Of a stretch of DNA of 64,000 nt, positions 8,975 to 17,784 are shown one piece after another (positions within the stretch are counted from its first letter, which is position 1; every line of letters starts with the position of its first letter). This DNA is from Pseudomonas jinjuensis (GTDB taxonomy: Bacteria; Pseudomonadota; Gammaproteobacteria; Pseudomonadales; Pseudomonadaceae). Location: contig NZ_FNIJ01000001.1 in the NCBI RefSeq assembly GCF_900103845.1, forward strand, positions 55,624-119,623, in the 5' to 3' direction. Below the pieces are notes generated by a model that saw only the letters and a list, made by a program, of their open reading frames with translations, was not told where the DNA came from and did not search any database. The position numbers were made by a program, and so were the translations under genes.

Positions 8975-10183
8975 TTGAGCGAAACCGACTCGTTCCGAAC
9001 TCCCGCACCGCCCGTCACCGCCCTGATCCTTTCCGGCGGCGGAGCCCGCGCCGCATACCAGATCGGCGTGCTGGCGGCGATCGGCGACCTGCTGCCGAAG
9101 GGCGCGCCGAATCCCTTCCCGGTGATAGTCGGTACCTCCGCCGGCGCCATCAACGCCGTGGGGCTGGCCTGCGGTGCGCTGCACTTCTCCGACGCGATCC
9201 AGCGCCTGACGCGGGTCTGGCAGCAGTTCCGCAGCGGCCAGGTGTACCGCTCCGACTTCTCCGGCGTGGTCGGCCAGGCCATGCACTTCCTCGGTCACAG
9301 CCTGCTCGGCCTGGGCGGGAGGCGTCCGGTGTCGCTGCTCGACAGCCGCCCGTTGCGCCATCTGCTGGCGCGCGAGCTGGACTTTTCCGGAATCGCCGCG
9401 GCCATCCGCCAGCGCAGCCTGCGCGCGGTGGCGGTGACCGCCTTCGGTTACGAATCGGGCCAGGCGGTGACCTTCTACCAGGGACGCGGGACCATCCAGC
9501 CGTGGCTGCGCCATCGCCGGATCGGCGTGCCGACGCGCCTGCGCCTGGAGCACCTGCTGGCCAGTTCGGCGATTCCGCTGCTGTTCTCCCCGGTGAAGAT
9601 CCAGCGCGAATACTTCGGTGACGGCGCGGTGCGCCTGCAGGCGCCGATCAGTCCGGCGCTGCACCTGGGGGCGAACCGGGTGCTGGTGATCGGCGTCAGC
9701 GGCAATCCGCTGACGGGGGATGCCAATGTCGCGGTCGGCGACCAACGGAGCGGGTTGCCGCCGACCCTGGCGCAGATGGGCGTCCATCTGCTCAACAGCA
9801 CCTTCATCGACAGCCTTGAAAGCGACATCGAGCAGGTCGAGCGGATGAACAACCTCGGTGCGCTGATTCCGGAACAGCTGCGGGAGATAACGCCGGGCCT
9901 GAAGCCGGTGGAGGTGCTGGTGGTTTCGCCGAGCCGGCCGCTGGACGAGATCGCCGCCCAGTACCGCGACGAGCTGCCCTGGGCGATGCGCCTGTTCCTG
10001 CGCGGGCCGGGCGCGACCAGGGCGAGTGGTGCGGGGGTGCTCAGCTATCTGCTGTTCGAGCAGGGCTACTGCAACGAACTGATCCAGCTGGGCTACGACG
10101 ATGCCATGCGGCAGCGCGCCGAACTGGCGCGCTTCCTCGGGCTGGACGGGGGCGATCAGACCGCCAGCACGCCGTCGCGATAG
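8975..10183 (+). CDS. patatin-like phospholipase
   Basis: This 402-residue patatin-family lipid acyl hydrolase has the oxyanion-hole loop SGGGARAAYQIG (residues 20-31), nucleophile Ser55 in VGTSAGA and catalytic Asp216 in FGDGAVR. The patatin domain ends near residue 230. The C-terminal part is a Pseudomonas-type extension. There is no signal peptide, so it is probably cytosolic or membrane-associated. The start is TTG at 8975 (MSETDSFRT), and no ATG occurs before the catalytic loop. It lies 57 nt after the lipid A acyltransferase, so the two may be co-transcribed in envelope lipid turnover. The 3' end overlaps the convergent pirin gene by 28 bp. Confidence 0.88.
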   Translation: MSETDSFRTPAPPVTALILSGGGARAAYQIGVLAAIGDLLPKGAPNPFPVIVGTSAGAINAVGLACGALHFSDAIQRLTRVWQQFRSGQVYRSDFSGVVGQAMHFLGHSLLGLGGRRPVSLLDSRPLRHLLARELDFSGIAAAIRQRSLRAVAVTAFGYESGQAVTFYQGRGTIQPWLRHRRIGVPTRLRLEHLLASSAIPLLFSPVKIQREYFGDGAVRLQAPISPALHLGANRVLVIGVSGNPLTGDANVAVGDQRSGLPPTLAQMGVHLLNSTFIDSLESDIEQVERMNNLGALIPEQLREITPGLKPVEVLVVSPSRPLDEIAAQYRDELPWAMRLFLRGPGATRASGAGVLSYLLFEQGYCNELIQLGYDDAMRQRAELARFLGLDGGDQTASTPSR

Positions 10184-11016
10184 TCGCGCAGGGCCTGTTC
10201 GATTTCCTCGCGGCTGTTCATCACGAACGGCCCGTACTGCACGACGGGTTCGTTCAGCGGCTTGCCGGCCAGCAACAGGACGCGGGCGCCGCCGTCGCTG
10301 GCCAGGCGCAGCTCGCTGCCTTCGCCCAGGCGCGCCAGGCGGTTGCTGCCGACTTCGCTGCCGCCTTTTTCCCCCTCCACCTGCAGGCTGCCTTCGTAGA
10401 CGTACAGCAGCACGTTGTGCCCCTCCGGCAGACGCGGGCTGACGCTGCTGCCAGCCGGCAGCACCAGGTCGTAGTAGTGCGGCTCGGTGACGGGGCGCTG
10501 CACGGCGCCGTCCAGCAGCGTCTCGCCGTTGTCGAAGCGCCCGGCGATCGCCGTCACCTCGACGCCGCCGGCGGTGCGGGTGCGCGGCACGTCCTGCGGT
10601 TCGATATCGCGGTAGCCGGCCGGCGCCAGCTTGTCCCGGGCCGGCAGGTTCAGCCACAGCTGGAAGCCGCGCATGGCGCCGTCCTGCTGTTCCGGCATCT
10701 CGCTGTGGATGATGCCGTGGGCGGCGGTCATCCATTGCACGCCGCCCGGCTTGAGCAGGCCTTCGTTGCCCAGGTGGTCCTCGTGGCGCATGCGGCCTTC
10801 GAGCATGTAGGTGACCGTCTCGAAGCCGCGGTGCGGGTGCGCCGGGAAGCCGGCGATGTAGTCGTCGGGGTTCTGCGTGTCGAACTGGTCGAGCATCAGG
10901 AACGGATCGAAGCGTTCGATACCGGGGCCGCCGATCACCCGGGTCAGGCGCACGCCGGCGCCATCGGAGGCGGGACGGCCGATATGCAGGTCACGGACTT
11001 CACGGAAACGGGGCAT
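10156..11016 (-). CDS. pirin family protein
   Basis: This 286-residue bicupin is related to pirin and E. coli YhhW (quercetinase-like). The N-terminal cupin carries the expected metal ligands H60 and H62 in FPAHPHRGFET, then H104 and E106 in AHGIIHSEMPE. I chose the ATG at 11016 (MPRFREV) because AGGAGG sits 6 nt upstream; the open frame extends ten codons further without a ribosome site. Known members bind Fe or Ni and some oxidise flavonols. The physiological role here is unknown. It is monocistronic and convergent with the patatin gene. Confidence 0.9.
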   Translation of the reverse strand: MPRFREVRDLHIGRPASDGAGVRLTRVIGGPGIERFDPFLMLDQFDTQNPDDYIAGFPAHPHRGFETVTYMLEGRMRHEDHLGNEGLLKPGGVQWMTAAHGIIHSEMPEQQDGAMRGFQLWLNLPARDKLAPAGYRDIEPQDVPRTRTAGGVEVTAIAGRFDNGETLLDGAVQRPVTEPHYYDLVLPAGSSVSPRLPEGHNVLLYVYEGSLQVEGEKGGSEVGSNRLARLGEGSELRLASDGGARVLLLAGKPLNEPVVQYGPFVMNSREEIEQALRDYRDGVLAV

Positions 11017-11123
11017 GGGAACCTCCTCATCGGTTGATGGAGTCATGCTAGTCCCGATTCATGAATCAATGGTTGCGAGTTTTTCTTGATTCCTATCGAT
11101 GGTGTCGATTGATCGGTGTTCCG

Positions 11124-11924
11124 CTATTCCCTGATCTGCAGCTTGCGCGCCTCGGTGTAGAAGTAGCGCAGCTTCTCGTACTCGAACGGCGAGTTCATCT
11201 GGCCGTAGCGGAAGTTGGTGCTGTAGCGCTTGTCGACCACGCGCAGGGCGGTGATTTCCGGGTGGCGGCCGCTTTCCTCGGCGACGTTCAGGTAGTTGAC
11301 CTGGCTTTCCGCGGCGAAGTCGGTGACCAGGCCGCCGGTATCGCGCACGTTGGACGGGCCGAGGATCGGCAGCACCAGGTAGGGGCCGCCGGGTACGCCG
11401 TAGAAGCCCAGGGTCTGGCCGAAATCCTCGGTCTGCCTGGGCATGCCCCAGCGCGTGGCCGGGTCCCACAGGCCGAACACGCCCACGGTGGTATTCACCA
11501 GCAGCCGGCCGGTGGTGTTCAGGGCGCGCTTGCCCTTGAACTGCAGCAGGCTGTTGAGCAGGCTCGGCACGTCGCCGAGGTTGCTGAAGAAGTTGCTGAC
11601 GCCGCTGCGGACGAAGTGCGGGGTGACGAACTCGTAGCCGCGCACCACCGGCAGGAACACCCACTCGTCGAAGCGGTAGTTGAAGTGGTAGACCCGCCGG
11701 TTCCACGACTCCCACGGGTCATAGACGTCCAGCGCGTCGAGGGTGGCGCGTTCGAATTCGCGCTGGTCGAGGCCGGGGTTGATCTTCAGCTGGTCGAGCG
11801 GATGGGTGAAGCCGTCGGCGTCCGCTTGCGATTCGAAGGGGTGCGGCGCGGGTCTGGTGGCGTCGGCCTGGGCGAGTCCGCAGCCGAGCAGCAGGGCGAA
11901 TATCCAGGGGCAATGGCGAATCAT
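11124..11924 (-). CDS. mlaA: MlaA/VacJ family outer-membrane lipoprotein
   Basis: This 266-residue MlaA-type protein is the outer-membrane component that removes mislocalised phospholipids from the outer leaflet and passes them to the Mla system. The N-terminus has a lipobox-like LLGC ending at Cys15. An alternative signal-peptidase I site, AQA-D, follows closely, so lipidation is likely but not certain. Family landmarks are YDPWESWNRRVYHFN, the NTTVG segment and GPYLVLPILGPSNVRD. The start lies 4 nt after the stop of the upstream hydrolase gene, so the pair forms an operon. The other mla genes are not in the window. Confidence 0.88.
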   Translation of the reverse strand: MIRHCPWIFALLLGCGLAQADATRPAPHPFESQADADGFTHPLDQLKINPGLDQREFERATLDALDVYDPWESWNRRVYHFNYRFDEWVFLPVVRGYEFVTPHFVRSGVSNFFSNLGDVPSLLNSLLQFKGKRALNTTGRLLVNTTVGVFGLWDPATRWGMPRQTEDFGQTLGFYGVPGGPYLVLPILGPSNVRDTGGLVTDFAAESQVNYLNVAEESGRHPEITALRVVDKRYSTNFRYGQMNSPFEYEKLRYFYTEARKLQIRE

Positions 11925-11928
11925 TCGG

Positions 11929-13278
11929 TCAGTTTCCTTTCAGTGCTGCCGTCTGCAGGCCGGCGCCGCTGTCCTGGCCGCGGAAGAACGCCAGCATGTC
12001 CTGGGCGTTGACGCGGTAGTTGAGGTTGCCGCAGTGGCCGCCGCGCGGGTAGAGCGTCAGGCGTTCGCCGAAGGTGCGGCGGAGGAAGCCCATGTCGCCC
12101 GGGCCGAGGATGATGTCGTCGGCGTTGTGCATCACCGCGATCTTCGGGCTTTGCTGCAGGTAGTCCTTGATTCCGTAGAGGCTGACCTGGTTGATCAGCT
12201 GCGGCAGGCTGCCGCCGTTGTAGCGCGCGCGCCACATGGGGATCAGCTGCTCGGTCACGTAGCACTCGAAGTCGCACTGCATGGCGCGGGCGAAGAACGG
12301 CACCAGGCTGGTGCTCTCGCTGACCGGGTAGTTCGGCGGGATGATCAGGCCGCGGCGGTTGATCAGGTCCGAGGTGAAGGCGATGTCGGCGGCGGAGAAG
12401 CGGAACGTGGCGCCGATCAGCATGGCCATCTCCTCGTTGCTCAGGTGCTGCCGGGACTGCTGGAAGTCGTAGAGGAAGGCGTCGTTGAGGTCGATATAGC
12501 CCTTCTGCTGGAAGTAGCGCGTCAGCTTGCCGAGGATCACCCCATAGAAGGTGCGGTTGTCGGTGATGCCCTTGACCTCGGTCTGCACCAGCCGGTCGAG
12601 GTTGCTGATCGAGGTGTAGAGGTTCACCGGCGGGTTGAGCAGCAGCACGCGCTTGAAGTTGAAGCTGCGCCGGGTCTCGTCGAGGTGGCTGACATACGCC
12701 GCGTGCAGGGCGCCGAGGCTGTAGCCGGTGAGGTAGAAGTCGGTGACCTCGAGGTCCGGATGCTGGGCGCGCACGGCCTGCATGACCCGGTACAGGTCGT
12801 CGGCGTCGTCCGGCGTGTAGCCCGGCGTGGCGAAGCGCGAGGCGGAGACCATGAAGTCCCAGCTGGTCGGCGAGGATAGCTGCACCACGTGGTAGCCGGC
12901 GCCGTAGAACAGCTGCTTGAGGTAGTTCGGCGTGGAGCTGGCGTAGTGCGCGCCGGTGCCGGCGATGATGAAGATCAGCGGTGCCGGGCCGTCCTGCCGG
13001 GCCAGGCGGTAGTGCAGTTTCTTCACCGGCCAGAAGTTGTCCGGCAGCTCGTGCTCGCGCTCCGGGCGCAGCTTCAGCGCGTAGTCGTGCTGGTCGATGT
13101 CCGAGTTGTCCGGCACCTGCGCGCGCAGTTCCGGCGGCGTGGTGGCGATGGTCGCCTCGAACGGGTTGGCCAGGGGGTAGCCGTAGCTGGCCTGGTCGAC
13201 GTCCCGGGCCGACGCGGGCCCGGCGAGAGCCAGGGCGAGGCCGCCGAGCAGGGCGGCCACACGGGATATGAATGACAT
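11929..13278 (-). CDS. exported alpha/beta hydrolase, conserved Pseudomonas protein
   Basis: This 449-residue protein has a signal peptide (MSFISRVAALLGGLALALAG, cleavage after ASA) and an alpha/beta-hydrolase fold. The nucleophile elbow is GYSLGA with Ser187. HNADDIIL near the C-terminus fits the acid turn, and GGHCGN probably supplies the catalytic His. I set the start at 13278 because the signal peptide begins there; longer frames only add a random-looking extension. It is translationally close (4 nt) to the MlaA gene, which suggests a periplasmic or outer-membrane lipid substrate. The function is not established and I do not recognise a characterised homologue. Confidence 0.75.
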   Translation of the reverse strand: MSFISRVAALLGGLALALAGPASARDVDQASYGYPLANPFEATIATTPPELRAQVPDNSDIDQHDYALKLRPEREHELPDNFWPVKKLHYRLARQDGPAPLIFIIAGTGAHYASSTPNYLKQLFYGAGYHVVQLSSPTSWDFMVSASRFATPGYTPDDADDLYRVMQAVRAQHPDLEVTDFYLTGYSLGALHAAYVSHLDETRRSFNFKRVLLLNPPVNLYTSISNLDRLVQTEVKGITDNRTFYGVILGKLTRYFQQKGYIDLNDAFLYDFQQSRQHLSNEEMAMLIGATFRFSAADIAFTSDLINRRGLIIPPNYPVSESTSLVPFFARAMQCDFECYVTEQLIPMWRARYNGGSLPQLINQVSLYGIKDYLQQSPKIAVMHNADDIILGPGDMGFLRRTFGERLTLYPRGGHCGNLNYRVNAQDMLAFFRGQDSGAGLQTAALKGN

Positions 13279-13376
13279 GGCGCGGAATCCTTGGAAGATG
13301 CTGGCCGAATGGGTATCGGCGGATATGACCAGTGGCGGCCCGACAAGTGCGCCGGGCCCGGCGCTTTCGCTGCGCG

Positions 13377-13862
13377 TCAGTCGCGCCGGCCCAGCTCGGC
13401 CAGCGCGTCTCCGGCCAGGCGGTAGACGCTCCACTCGTCCATCGGCACTGCGCCCAGGCTGCGGTAGAAACCGATGGCCGGTTCGTTCCAGTCCAGCACC
13501 GACCATTCCAGCCGGCCGCAGCCGCGTTCCACCGCCAGCTTCGCCAGCGCGGTCAGCAGCGCCTTGCCGAGGCCCAGGCCACGGGCGGCGGGGCGGACGA
13601 ACAGGTCCTCCAGGTAGATGCCCGGCTGGCTGAGGAAGGTCGAATAGTTGTGGAAGAACAGCGCGAAACCGGCCGCTTCGCCGTCCACCTCGCCGATCAG
13701 CACTTCCGCGTAGGGGCGCGGGCCGAACAGGTGCTCGTGCATGCGCGCCGCGTCGGCGGCCATCTGGTGGCTGAGATGCTCGTATTCGGCCAGTTCCGCG
13801 ATCAGCGCGAGGATCAGCGGAACGTCATCGGGGCGGGCGGGGCGAAGGCTGATGCGGGACAT
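13377..13862 (-). CDS. GNAT N-acetyltransferase, SSAT/thialysine-acetyltransferase-like
   Basis: This 161-residue acetyl-CoA-dependent N-acetyltransferase shows GNAT motif A as LEDLFVRPAARGLGLGKALL (Q/R-x-x-G-x-G/A loop) and motif B as WNEPAIGFYRSLGAVPMDEW. The pattern around LEDLFV and VLDWN resembles spermidine/thialysine acetyltransferases, so a small diamine is a plausible acceptor, though unproven. The ATG at 13862 gives MSRISLRPARPDDV, the usual GNAT N-terminus. Longer frames upstream lie in a divergent promoter region. The gene is monocistronic. Confidence 0.85.
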   Translation of the reverse strand: MSRISLRPARPDDVPLILALIAELAEYEHLSHQMAADAARMHEHLFGPRPYAEVLIGEVDGEAAGFALFFHNYSTFLSQPGIYLEDLFVRPAARGLGLGKALLTALAKLAVERGCGRLEWSVLDWNEPAIGFYRSLGAVPMDEWSVYRLAGDALAELGRRD

Positions 13863-13987
13863 GGCGGTTCCTTCCGGGGCAGGGATTCCGAGCATGCCGT
13901 CTGTGTCCGGTCGCTGGCAACTGCCAGCGCTTGCATGGCCTCCGGCGATGGCTATGCTGGGCGCCGGTTTCGTCCCGGAGAGGCGCC

Positions 13988-14347
13988 ATGCCCAGTCGTT
14001 CTGCCGTGATCCTGCTGCTGCTCGCCCTGCCGCTCTGGCTGGCCGCCGCCTATGGTGTGCGCCTGGGGCTGATGGAGGACGGGCAATGGGTCGGCCTCTG
14101 CGCCGAACAGGCGGGGCGCTGGGAATGCCAGCTGCGCGCCGGGTTGGGGTTGTTGATCCATTTCGGAGTGATCGCCGGCGTGGCACTGGCTGCCGCGCTG
14201 CTCGCCTTCTTCTGGCCGGGGCGCGTCGGCTGGTGGCTGGCGACGCTGGCGCTGTTCCTCGGCCTGCCGGCGTTGGCGCTGTATTCCGCCGGCCTGGCGG
14301 TGTTCGCGGTGGTGATCGCCGGATTGCGGCTGGTGCGAGGAACCTAG
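13988..14347 (+). CDS. small polytopic membrane protein, function unknown
   Basis: This 119-residue protein has about four hydrophobic helices and starts MPSRSAVILLLLALPLWLAA. GGAGAGG lies just before the ATG at 13988; the longer frame from 13931 lacks such a site. Two Cys in GLCAEQAGRWECQL between helices 1 and 2 could form a periplasmic disulfide. I recognise no family. It is divergent from the GNAT gene. Its TAG stop is built into a dispersed repeat that begins at 14345. Confidence 0.65.
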   Translation: MPSRSAVILLLLALPLWLAAAYGVRLGLMEDGQWVGLCAEQAGRWECQLRAGLGLLIHFGVIAGVALAAALLAFFWPGRVGWWLATLALFLGLPALALYSAGLAVFAVVIAGLRLVRGT

Positions 14348-14416
14348 GGTGGATCAGCTCCATCGATCCACCATGACCGCGCAAGGGTGGATGAAAAAAG
14401 CCTCATCCACCCTACG
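14345..14416. repeat. dispersed palindromic repeat, family D (copy 1)
   Basis: The element starts TAGGGTGGAT and ends with the complement ATCCACCCTA plus CG, with internal CCATCGATCCACCATG. A related copy lies at 41018-41102. Ends and interior are complementary, so it can fold into a long imperfect hairpin. The first three bases are the stop codon of the preceding membrane-protein gene. Confidence 0.8.
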
Positions 14417-14449
14417 TTTCCGCCGCTCAAAGACAACATCGCAGGAGCG

Positions 14450-14488
14450 ACTGTCTTGGCATCTCAGCGCATTTTGTTCGCGAGCAAG
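14450..14488. repeat. 39-bp dispersed repeat (copy 1), followed by REP sequences
   Basis: The stretch from ACTGTCTTGG to TTCGCGAGCAAG recurs at 27971-28009 with one mismatch. After it, 14489-14590 holds REP-like hairpin pieces, including a family A core (AGCGGGCCATGCCCGC near 14566) just after the GH17 gene's stop. No gene is visible in 14348-14590. Confidence 0.75.
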
Positions 14489-14590
14489 GACTGGGCGTCC
14501 CCCTCGGTCCTACGAAGAGCGGGAACATGCCGGCAGGAGCGAGCTTGCTCGCGAATCCTGTAGAAGCGGGCCATGCCCGCGACCGGCCGC

Positions 14591-16177
14591 TCAGCAGCGG
14601 ACTGGCTCGGCGCCGTTCTCTTGCGCAGGCCGCCGGACCCGCAATCCGCGCCAGAGCGCCGCGGCGAGCAGCAGGCTGACCGCGGCCCAGCCCAGCGCCT
14701 GGGCATTGGTCCAGTCTTCCTGCAGCAGTTGCGGGACGATGCCGGCGGCGATCAGGGCGGTCAGCAGCAGGGTTTCCCGGCGCGGGCCGCGGGCCGGTCG
14801 GCACAGGTAGACCAGCGCCGGGAACAGCAGCGCCACGCTGGGGAAGCTGCGGTAGCGGGCATCGAACACCAGCGCCAGCACCATGACCGCACCGGCGAAG
14901 CCGCTGGCCGCCAGCCACCAGCCGCCGCGCGCTTCCAGCCAGGCGAACAGGCGCTCGCGCCAGCCGCTGCGTGCGGCAAGCGCCAGGCTGGCATGGGCCA
15001 GCACGATCAGGTTGAGTCCGACCAGCGCCGCGGCCCAGAGGTATTCGCCGGCGAAGCGGCTGGTGACCAGCGCCTGCTCGATCCACAGGCCGATGCACGA
15101 GGCGCCGAGCGCCGCAGCGAACGGCAGCAGCAATGCCGCGCGGGAACCGGTCGGGCGGCCGGCGAGCAGCAGGCCGGCGGCGCAGACCACCCCGGAAAGA
15201 CCCAGCCACAGCGGCCAGTGCGGCAGGTTGGAAACCGGCCCGGCGAGCACGCCCTTTTCCTCGCGATCGGCATCGAACAGCCCCCAGTAGCCGCCCACCG
15301 CGCCTTCGCTCTCGCGCTTCCACGGCTGGTCGAAGGCCTCGATCAGGTTGTAGCGCCAGCCGTTCTGTTCGGCCATGCGCACGAAGCCGCGGATGAAGCG
15401 CGCCTCGTTGACCCGGCTGGGCACGGCGGTTTCGCGCTGGCGGCCTTCGCTGGGCCAGCCAGTCTCGCCGATCAGGATGTCCTTGGGCGCGAAGGTGCGG
15501 CCGAACAGCGTGCGCACTTCTGCGACCCGGACGAGGGCCTGGTCGATGCCGGCGGGGTCGTCCTCCCAGTACGGCAGCAGGTGGATGGTGAGGAAATCCA
15601 CCGCCGGAGCGATTTCCGGGTGGCGCAGCCAGAATTCCCAGACATCGGCATAGGTCACCGGCTGTTCGATCCGGTTCTTGACCTGGCCGATCAGCCGGGC
15701 CAGGTGGCGGGCGGTGACTTCCTTGCGCAGCAGCGTCTCGTTGCCGACGATCACCGCCTGCACCACGTCGGGGTTGGCGTTGGCGGCCTTGATCGCCAGT
15801 TCGATCTCTCGCGCGGTGTCCTGCCGGCTGGCGTTGACCCAGGCGCCCAGCAGCAGCTTCAGGCCGTGCTTGCGGGCCAGCGCGGGGATGTCTTCGAGAC
15901 CGGTCATGGAATAGGTGCGCACGCATTCGAAGCGCGTCGCCAGCAGCGCCAGGTCCTTGTCCATCTGCTCGGGGCGGAGCACGAAGGGCTGGTCGAACGG
16001 CGACTGGTCCTTGGCGAAGGGGCTGTAGGATGCGCACTGCAGTTTGTGCGTGGCGCTGGCCGCGTCAGGCAGGACGACCGGCCGGCCGAGCCAGTACCAG
16101 GCGCCGGCCATGGCCAGCAACGCCAGCAGCAGGGCCAGGCAGTAGGGAAGGGCGGGGAAGCGCTGGGCGTGGGGCAT
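14591..16177 (-). CDS. membrane-anchored GH17 beta-1,3-glucan hydrolase/transglycosylase
   Basis: This 528-residue protein has an N-terminal membrane segment, then a periplasmic glycoside hydrolase family 17 domain (about residues 45-330), then about seven to eight hydrophobic helices. The GH17 acid/base is Glu147 in VGNETLL and the nucleophile Glu238 in IGETGWPS. The domain is known from Pseudomonas and Azotobacter beta-1,3-glucan transglycosylases such as NdvB, but the GT2 glucosyltransferase half of NdvB is absent. I chose the ATG at 16177 (MPHAQRF); an upstream ATG at 16216 adds 13 unlikely residues, and neither has a clear ribosome site. Role: remodelling periplasmic beta-glucans (inferred). 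Confidence 0.82.
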   Translation of the reverse strand: MPHAQRFPALPYCLALLLALLAMAGAWYWLGRPVVLPDAASATHKLQCASYSPFAKDQSPFDQPFVLRPEQMDKDLALLATRFECVRTYSMTGLEDIPALARKHGLKLLLGAWVNASRQDTAREIELAIKAANANPDVVQAVIVGNETLLRKEVTARHLARLIGQVKNRIEQPVTYADVWEFWLRHPEIAPAVDFLTIHLLPYWEDDPAGIDQALVRVAEVRTLFGRTFAPKDILIGETGWPSEGRQRETAVPSRVNEARFIRGFVRMAEQNGWRYNLIEAFDQPWKRESEGAVGGYWGLFDADREEKGVLAGPVSNLPHWPLWLGLSGVVCAAGLLLAGRPTGSRAALLLPFAAALGASCIGLWIEQALVTSRFAGEYLWAAALVGLNLIVLAHASLALAARSGWRERLFAWLEARGGWWLAASGFAGAVMVLALVFDARYRSFPSVALLFPALVYLCRPARGPRRETLLLTALIAAGIVPQLLQEDWTNAQALGWAAVSLLLAAALWRGLRVRRPAQENGAEPVRC

Positions 16178-16262
16178 GGGGGCGGCGCATGGCGGCGGAG
16201 TGGCGCATCTTAGCAACGCCGCCAGGCGTCGTCAGCGGGCCGGCATGGCCGGCCGCCGGTCT

Positions 16263-16487
16263 TCAGGCGTGGAAGGGCAGGCAGTGGTGGCCGTGGCTTT
16301 CGTGTTCTTCGCCGCGACGGCCCTCGATGCGTTTCCAGAGTTTCTCGTGAAAGTAGAAGCCGACCGAGTTGCACAGCGGTTCGATGACCGCCACCAGCCC
16401 GCCGACGGTGACGCTGCCGGTCAGCGCATAGGCGACGCTGAAGGCGATGACGAAGTGCATCACGGTGAAGGTCAGGGTCTTGAGCAT
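16263..16487 (-). CDS. DUF2061 small membrane protein
   Basis: This 74-residue protein has two predicted membrane segments and the DUF2061 pattern: KTLTFTVMHFVIAFSVAYAL, then GGLVAVIEPLCNSVGFYFHE and LWKRI. The C-terminus is His-rich (ESHGHHCLPFH), which could bind metal. The ATG at 16487 has GGGAG upstream; the longer frame lacks support. Function of the family is unknown. Its upstream region, shared with betX (16488-16773), shows a short hairpin near 16516-16531 and nothing else I can name. Confidence 0.8.
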   Translation of the reverse strand: MLKTLTFTVMHFVIAFSVAYALTGSVTVGGLVAVIEPLCNSVGFYFHEKLWKRIEGRRGEEHESHGHHCLPFHA

Positions 16488-16773
16488 GGCGGCTCTCCCG
16501 TAGTTGAGAATCGTTTCCTGTTGAAAACAGGCTATCTCCTGGCACGATGAATCGAAAATTGCCACCTTCGATGGCTCCGATAGGGGCAGGCAATGGTCGC
16601 GAATCGCTCGCCGATGTCGCTGCCGGACCGGTCCTGTCGCGGATCGCTTCATTGCGGGTCGTTCTCGGAGCAGTTCGCCGGGGGGGCAGGCAGATCATTG
16701 AAGGGCGGCCATGACCGCATCTGCATCGGGGCGCCCGCCCGCGATGCCCATCGATAAGAAAGGGGAGAAAAGC

Positions 16774-17655
16774 ATGCGAATGATGCGACGACTGTTGTGC
16801 CTGGGAGCCGGCCTGGCGATGTCGGCTGCGGCGGGGTTGGCGGGTGCGGCGGACAAGCCGGAAATCACCATCGGTTACGTCGACGGCTGGTCGGACAGCG
16901 TGGCCACCACCCACGTCGCCGCGGAAGTGATCCGCGAGAAGCTCGGCTATGACGTCAAGCTGATGCCGGTGGCGGCGGGCATCATGTGGCAGGGCGTGGC
17001 ACGCGGCAAACTGGACGCGACGCTCTCCGCCTGGCTGCCGGCCACCCACGGCGCCTACTACGAGAAGATGAAGGACAAGGTGGTCAACCTCGGCATCAAC
17101 TATCCGGACGCCAAGATCGGCCTGATCGTGCCGGAATACGTGCAGGCCAACAGCATCGAGGACCTGAACGCGCAGAAGGACGCCTTCGGTGGGCGCATCG
17201 TCGGCATCGACGCCGGCGCCGGCGTGATGCTCAAGACCGACAAGGCGATCAAGGACTACGGCCTCGACTACAAGCTGGTGGCCAGTTCCGGCAGCGGCAT
17301 GATCTCCGAGCTGACTCGCGCGGAGAACGAGAAGAAGGCCATCGCGGTGACCGGCTGGATTCCGCACTGGATGTTCGCCAAGTGGAAGCTGAAGTTCCTC
17401 GAGGATCCGAAGAAGGTCTACGGCGACGTCGAGCACGTCGACAGCATCGCCAACCCGGCGCTGGAGGCCAAGGCCAAGCCGGTGTGGGACTTCCTCAAGC
17501 AGTTCCGCTGGAAGAACGGCCAGGAGGTCGGCGAGGTCATGCTGGCGATCCAGGAAGGCGAGAAGCCCGAGGTGGCGGCGAAGAAATGGGTCGACGCCAA
17601 CCCGGAGCGGGTCAAGGAGTGGGTTGCCACTCCGGTCGCCCAGACGGCCAACTGA
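16774..17655 (+). CDS. betX: glycine betaine-type ABC substrate-binding protein (BetX-like, orphan)
   Basis: This 293-residue OpuAC-type binding protein has a Sec signal peptide ending near GAADKPE. The mature start EITIGYVDGWSDSVATTHVA and later GWIPHWMFAKWKLKFLED are typical of quaternary-amine binding proteins whose Trp/Tyr cage grips the trimethylammonium group. The ATG at 16774 (MRMMRRLLCL) follows AGGGGAG. No permease or ATPase gene is adjacent. In P. aeruginosa, orphan CbcX, CaiX and BetX share the CbcWV core, and BetX (betaine) sits at this position upstream of the actP genes. Betaine specificity is therefore by synteny. A strong terminator follows. Confidence 0.82.
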   Translation: MRMMRRLLCLGAGLAMSAAAGLAGAADKPEITIGYVDGWSDSVATTHVAAEVIREKLGYDVKLMPVAAGIMWQGVARGKLDATLSAWLPATHGAYYEKMKDKVVNLGINYPDAKIGLIVPEYVQANSIEDLNAQKDAFGGRIVGIDAGAGVMLKTDKAIKDYGLDYKLVASSGSGMISELTRAENEKKAIAVTGWIPHWMFAKWKLKFLEDPKKVYGDVEHVDSIANPALEAKAKPVWDFLKQFRWKNGQEVGEVMLAIQEGEKPEVAAKKWVDANPERVKEWVATPVAQTAN

Positions 17656-17686
17656 TCGGCCGGAACCGCCAGCGATAGCCCCCCAC

Positions 17687-17727
17687 AAATCCCCTGTCAC
17701 CCTCGCGGCGACAGGGGATTTTCTTTT
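17687..17727 (+). terminator. Rho-independent terminator after betX
   Basis: Arms AAATCCCCTGTC (17687-17698) and GACAGGGGATTT (17710-17721), an 11-nt loop, then CTTTT. It separates betX from the acetate-uptake genes. Confidence 0.92.
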
Positions 17728-17784
17728 CCGGGCGCTCTATTCCGGCCATCCGCGCCAGGGCGATGCGGGTGGCCGCTATTCGCT

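Noticed and set aside
14591..16177. NdvB identity for the GH17 protein
   Set aside because: NdvB has a GT2 glucosyltransferase domain after GH17. This protein has only membrane helices there and is too short.
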